From NCBI GenBank assembly GCA_900316245.1, contig ONCE01000007.1:62001-126000 (forward strand): a stretch of 64,000 bases of DNA. The letters are read 5' to 3'. The DNA is from an uncultured Bacteroidales bacterium (GTDB lineage Bacteria > Bacteroidota > Bacteroidia > Bacteroidales > UBA932). A model generated the notes under the pieces. The model saw only the letters and a program-made list of their open reading frames with translations. It made no database searches and had not been told where the DNA came from. The stretch's first letter is position 1. Each line of letters begins with the position of its first letter. The translations under genes and the position numbers were made by a program. Below, in pieces: positions 61,073 through 64,000 of the stretch.

Positions 61073-61801
61073 ATGAGAAGAAAAATCCTTTTATTCGCTG
61101 CAGCTCTCGCTGCCATGAGTTGTGGAAACAGCGTTTCCAACTCCACCTTCGTCGACCCCGTCACGGAAGCACTGGCCGCCGACGGCACCATTGACCTGGA
61201 CCTGCTTCAGTGGACCCGGGAACCGGCCGCATTCAAGGCCGAAGACGGCGTCGTGTCCATTACAACGGCCCCCCACACGGACCTTTGGCAGCGCACGTAC
61301 TACCATTTCCGGAACGACAATGCCCCGGTACTGCAGATGCAGACCCGAGAAAAGTTCTTCAGTTTTGTGGTAAAGACGGATTTCACTCAAAGCCACCAGC
61401 GCTTCGACCAGTGCGGCATCGTGATGTACTTAGACAGCGACAACTGGCTCAAGGGCTCCGTGGAGTTTGAGAATGAGGAGTTCCAACATCTGGGCAGCGT
61501 AGCCACCAACAACGGCTACTCGGACTGGGCTACCACGGCCATTCCGGCCGATGTCAAGACCATGTGGTACCGCTTTTCCCGCCGGGAAGATGATTTCTGC
61601 ATCGAATGCTCATCCAACGGCGTCGATTTCAGCCAGATGCGCGTCTGCCATATGTATGCAGCCACGGACACCATCCGCTTCGGCATCTATGCCTGCTCCC
61701 CGGAGGAATCCTCCTTCACGGCCGTCTTCTCGGACATGAAGATCACCGAATGCGCCTGGAAAGCCCACGACGGCCAGCAGCCCGACGAAGTCCAAGACTG
61801 A
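61073..61801 (+). CDS. DUF1349-like lectin/glucanase-fold lipoprotein
   Basis: 242 residues, lipobox AAMSC (Cys17). The remainder fits the concanavalin-like beta-sandwich of DUF1349: LQWTREPAAFKAEDGVVSITTAPHTDLWQRTYYHF at the start, then the core CGIVMYLDSDNWLKGSVEFEN, WYRFSRREDDFCIECSSNG and FGIYACSPEESSFTAVFSD (quoted here as separate motifs). Proteins of this fold bind or sometimes cleave xylose- or arabinose-containing glycans. It is followed 57 bases later by GH43 on the same strand, so the two probably act on the same substrate. Confidence 0.8.
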   Translation: MRRKILLFAAALAAMSCGNSVSNSTFVDPVTEALAADGTIDLDLLQWTREPAAFKAEDGVVSITTAPHTDLWQRTYYHFRNDNAPVLQMQTREKFFSFVVKTDFTQSHQRFDQCGIVMYLDSDNWLKGSVEFENEEFQHLGSVATNNGYSDWATTAIPADVKTMWYRFSRREDDFCIECSSNGVDFSQMRVCHMYAATDTIRFGIYACSPEESSFTAVFSDMKITECAWKAHDGQQPDEVQD

Positions 61802-61858
61802 TTAAGCCCGGGCATAACGGACAGGAGGAGTGCGTTTGCTTAGATAATCTGTATTCAC

Positions 61859-63412
61859 ATGGATAGCATAAAAAGAATTGTTACCCTGCTTGCGGGACTG
61901 GCCGCGCTTATCGCTTGCGGAACAAGTCCAGCTCAGGACGCCGCCGTCAGTGGCGTTGAAGTGGAGCTCCACAACCCGATTATTTCTGGTTTCAGCCCGG
62001 ATCCTTCTGTGGTGACGGTAGGGGAGGATTATTACATCATCAACTCTACGTTCCACTATTTCCCGGGTGTGCCGGTGTATCACAGCCGCGATTTGCAGAA
62101 TTGGGAGCAGATAGGCAATGTACTGGACCGTCCTTCTCAGCTTCCGTTGGTGGAGGCGAACGCATCGCTGGGCATTTATGCGCCCACCATCCGTTATAAT
62201 GACGGCACGTTCTATATGATTACCACCAATGTGGGGAACAAGGGAAACTTTATGGTGACCGCCACCAATCCGGCCGGTCCCTGGAGCGAACCCATCTGGC
62301 TGGAGCAGCAGGGAATTGATCCATCGCTCTATTTTGAGGAAGGGAAGTGCTATATGGTTTCCAACCCCGATGCCACCATCACCTTATGCGAGATAGATCC
62401 GGTAACAGGTGCGACCCTCAGCCCGGGAAAGGCCCTCTGGAGAGGTACAGGTGGCCGATTCCCTGAAGGGCCGCACATCTATAAGCACGAAGGTTGGTAT
62501 TATCTTCTCATCTCCGAAGGGGGCACGGAACTGGCGCATAAGCTCACCGTAGCCCGCAGCCGTAACATCTATGGCCCTTATGAGGCCAATCCAGCCAATC
62601 CCATCTTTACGCACTGCTCACTGATAGCTCAGGAAAGCAACATCCAGGGCACAGGCCACGGGGATCTTTTCCAGGCGGTCGATGGTTCCTGGTGGATTGT
62701 CTTCCTGGCTTATCGCCGCTATGGCGGGGACTTCCACCATCTGGGCCGCGAGACCTTCCTGGCACCTGTCACCTGGGAGAAAGGTTGGCCGGTGGTGAAT
62801 GGAGGACAGCCTATTGCGGAGACCATGAAAGTGCGTATGAGTGCTGTGCCGGAAGCCCCTAAGCCTGCTCAAATGCATTATGATTTTTCTGTCATCGGCC
62901 CTGAATGGATGCATATCCAGCATCCGGTGGCGGAGAACTATACAGCCCAAGATGGAGTTCTCACCCTCACGGGCAATGGGGATGGCTTCGACTGGGGTAG
63001 CTGGCATCCCACCGCCTTGCTTCGCCGGCAGAAGGCGCCGGAATGCCGTTTCGGAACCAAGGTTACGCTTCTGACCGACGGCGAAGCCGGCCTGACCATC
63101 TATCAAACCCACAACGGCCACTTGGAGTTTTTTGTCCGCCGGGAGGGAAAACGCTACCAGGCCGTCCTCCGCATCAGGCTTCATAGCATCCTCCACGAGC
63201 AGTCCGTCGTGACGCTTCCGTCCCCTTCGGCCCGCCTGGATGTCCAGGCCTTCGGAGACCACTACGAGTTCCTGCTGGATGGACAGCCGTTTGCCGCCAT
63301 GGACTCCAAGTTGCTGAGTACCGAGATGGCCGGCGGCTTTACAGGCGTTACCATCGGCCCTTACTGCCGTACCGGAAAGGCCACCTTCCAGGGCTTTGAT
63401 TATCAAGAGTAA
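61859..63412 (+). CDS. GH43 beta-xylosidase/alpha-L-arabinofuranosidase lipoprotein
   Basis: 517 residues, lipoprotein (Cys20 in ALIAC). The five-bladed propeller has the catalytic base D48 in ISGFSPDPSVV, the pKa modulator D154 in GIDPSLYFE and the general acid E203 in FPEGPHIYKHEG. A C-terminal beta-sandwich (about 340-517), with GFDWGSWHPTALLRRQKAPECRF and VTIGPYCRTGK, matches the XynB-type C2 domain. Inverting enzyme releasing xylose or arabinose from oligosaccharides. Codon choice in the first two thirds (more GAT, TAT, GAG) differs from that of the last third and from neighbouring genes, hinting at a mosaic or transferred origin. Confidence 0.9.
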   Translation: MDSIKRIVTLLAGLAALIACGTSPAQDAAVSGVEVELHNPIISGFSPDPSVVTVGEDYYIINSTFHYFPGVPVYHSRDLQNWEQIGNVLDRPSQLPLVEANASLGIYAPTIRYNDGTFYMITTNVGNKGNFMVTATNPAGPWSEPIWLEQQGIDPSLYFEEGKCYMVSNPDATITLCEIDPVTGATLSPGKALWRGTGGRFPEGPHIYKHEGWYYLLISEGGTELAHKLTVARSRNIYGPYEANPANPIFTHCSLIAQESNIQGTGHGDLFQAVDGSWWIVFLAYRRYGGDFHHLGRETFLAPVTWEKGWPVVNGGQPIAETMKVRMSAVPEAPKPAQMHYDFSVIGPEWMHIQHPVAENYTAQDGVLTLTGNGDGFDWGSWHPTALLRRQKAPECRFGTKVTLLTDGEAGLTIYQTHNGHLEFFVRREGKRYQAVLRIRLHSILHEQSVVTLPSPSARLDVQAFGDHYEFLLDGQPFAAMDSKLLSTEMAGGFTGVTIGPYCRTGKATFQGFDYQE

Positions 63413-63484
63413 GATTTCGTGATCCACCTCCTCATCACCGCCGCTATGTACGCCTCCTACCGCTCCTGCCTGGCTCAGGAGTAG
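63413..63484 (+). pseudogene. Possible relic of a gene 3' end, in frame after the GH43 stop
   Basis: Immediately after the GH43 TAA, in the same frame, 23 codons read DFVIHLLITAAMYASYRSCL followed by AQE and a TAG at 63482. The helix-like IHLLITAAMYASYR pattern resembles the C-terminal end of Gfo/Idh-type sugar dehydrogenases. Too short to be convincing alone; it may be chance. Confidence 0.25.
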
Positions 63485-63499
63485 TTGGTATTGCAAAGT

Positions 63500-63609
63500 G
63501 CTGGCGGTTAATCAAATGACAATCAACAAGATAAATACACAGCCCCCTTCATTTATAGACACTTACCCGCCAGCCGTAGATACGGAGGTCGAAGCCCGAC
63601 AGAAGGGGG
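63500..63609. repeat. Structured intergenic region with nested inverted repeats
   Basis: GCTGGCGG (63500-63507) is complementary to CCGCCAGC (63567-63574), and CCCCCTTC (63543-63550) to GAAGGGGG (63602-63609), an interlocked (pseudoknot-like) arrangement. The following GGCGGGGGATT tract continues the GC-rich block. No coding potential was seen in 63485-63776. Confidence 0.5.
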
Positions 63610-63656
63610 TGCGCGAAGCGGCGGGGGATTAAACGACGGAGTCCCTTCATCCCTAA

Positions 63657-63693
63657 ACGAAAGCGCCTGGCCATCGGCCAGGCACGCTTTCGT
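63657..63693. terminator. Long two-tier hairpin in the intergenic region
   Basis: An outer 9-bp stem ACGAAAGCG/CGCTTTCGT (63657-63665 with 63685-63693) encloses a perfect CCTGGCC/GGCCAGG stem (63666-63672 with 63676-63682) around an ATC loop, with a two-base CA bulge between. No T-run follows on either side, so it may be a repeat element or processing site instead of a terminator. Confidence 0.6.
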
Positions 63694-63776
63694 GCGGGGT
63701 TGTTAACAAATTTCTAACCAATTTTGACGAGTTAGCCGCAAAGGTAATCCAAAAGGAGTTCAGACAGGATATAAGC

Positions 63777-64000
63777 CTATATGGTTACCTTGAAGCCGTA
63801 TACCTTGCCGTTTTCGAGCGGGAGTTTGCTCGTAATCGTTTTCCGCATGTCGCAGCCGGGGAACACGGTGACCGAATTCCGGCGCTCCTCCTCGTCGTCG
63901 TAATAATTCCCGCCGAACTGGAGACAGAGTTCATAGCCGGCCTCGAGGTCCTTGTCGAAGCGGACGGGCACAAAGAAAGTCTTTTCAACCACATCCTCAT
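63777..64000 (-). CDS. C-terminal fragment of an unidentified protein
   Basis: The frame is open from the right edge to a TAG at 63777 and encodes about 74 C-terminal residues, starting in frame EDVVEKTFFVPVRFDKDLEA and ending GKVYGFKVTI. The first Met-like codon (GTG) inside the window is not a real start. Strand-rich, with an acidic YYDDEEERR loop and KLPLENGKVYGFKV suggesting a beta-sandwich module. Family not recognised. Confidence 0.6.
   Translation of the reverse strand, partial: EDVVEKTFFVPVRFDKDLEAGYELCLQFGGNYYDDEEERRNSVTVFPGCDMRKTITSKLPLENGKVYGFKVTI

Noticed and set aside
63600..63640. Possible group II intron boundary (GTGCGCG-like start)
   Set aside because: No domain V sequence, no reverse transcriptase, and the match is only a few bases.

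Overview
The window looks like a chromosomal segment of a GC-rich gut or rumen type member of the Bacteroidales (Bacteroidota). The support is SusC/SusD pairs, many lipoproteins, BACON and IPT glycan-utilisation domains, Bacteroidota-restricted families (DUF3822, DUF4783), and repeated promoters of the Bacteroidota form TTTG-N19/20-TAnnTTTG. No phage, plasmid, CRISPR, tRNA or rRNA gene was recognised.

1-26.9 kb is mostly housekeeping: queF (cut by the left edge), prfA, a CoA-transferase, mazG, pyrG, purF, a HerA/YjgR-like ATPase, cstA, rsmD, DUF3822, an NrnA-like DHH phosphoesterase, two FKBP-type lipoproteins, a MATE transporter, a cytidylate-kinase-like protein, a serine hydrolase, an aldose-1-epimerase, ettA, a GH9 cellulase fused to a NodB-like domain, polA, an ECF-like sigma factor, rsmG and rpmH. 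Two of these are abnormal. EttA lacks the ABC signature segment of its second ATPase domain, and polA carries a palindromic segment at an inter-domain linker.

27.5-53.2 kb is a co-oriented minus-strand polysaccharide utilisation locus (PUL) that fits beta-mannan or glucomannan. Read in transcription order it holds an AraC-type regulator, a GH5_7 mannanase, SusC, SusD, an SGBP-B-like lipoprotein, a 904-residue IPT protein ending in three tandem Trp-rich modules, a BACON-GH26, a BACON-GH5, a second GH26, a GH130 mannosylglucose phosphorylase, an SGNH acetylesterase, a GH31 with PA14 insert, a GH3 beta-glucosidase, a cellobiose/mannobiose 2-epimerase and a GPH sugar symporter. The inferred flow has four steps. 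Surface BACON enzymes cut and the Sus complex imports. Periplasmic GH5_7, GH26, GH31, GH3 and esterase trim to mannobiose and glucose/mannose. The symporter takes up disaccharide. The epimerase converts Man-Man to Man-Glc, and GH130 phosphorolyses it to mannose-1-phosphate and glucose.

53.2-64 kb holds a DUF4783 protein, rlmH, a very large NtrY-like histidine kinase with no response regulator beside it, an endonuclease/phosphatase-family lipoprotein, efp, an AsmA-like protein, and a small xylan/arabinan-type pair (a DUF1349-like lectin-fold lipoprotein and a GH43). After these comes a 364-base structured non-coding stretch, then the 3' end of a gene cut by the right edge. Product names are by recognition of motifs in the translated sequence; no database search was run.
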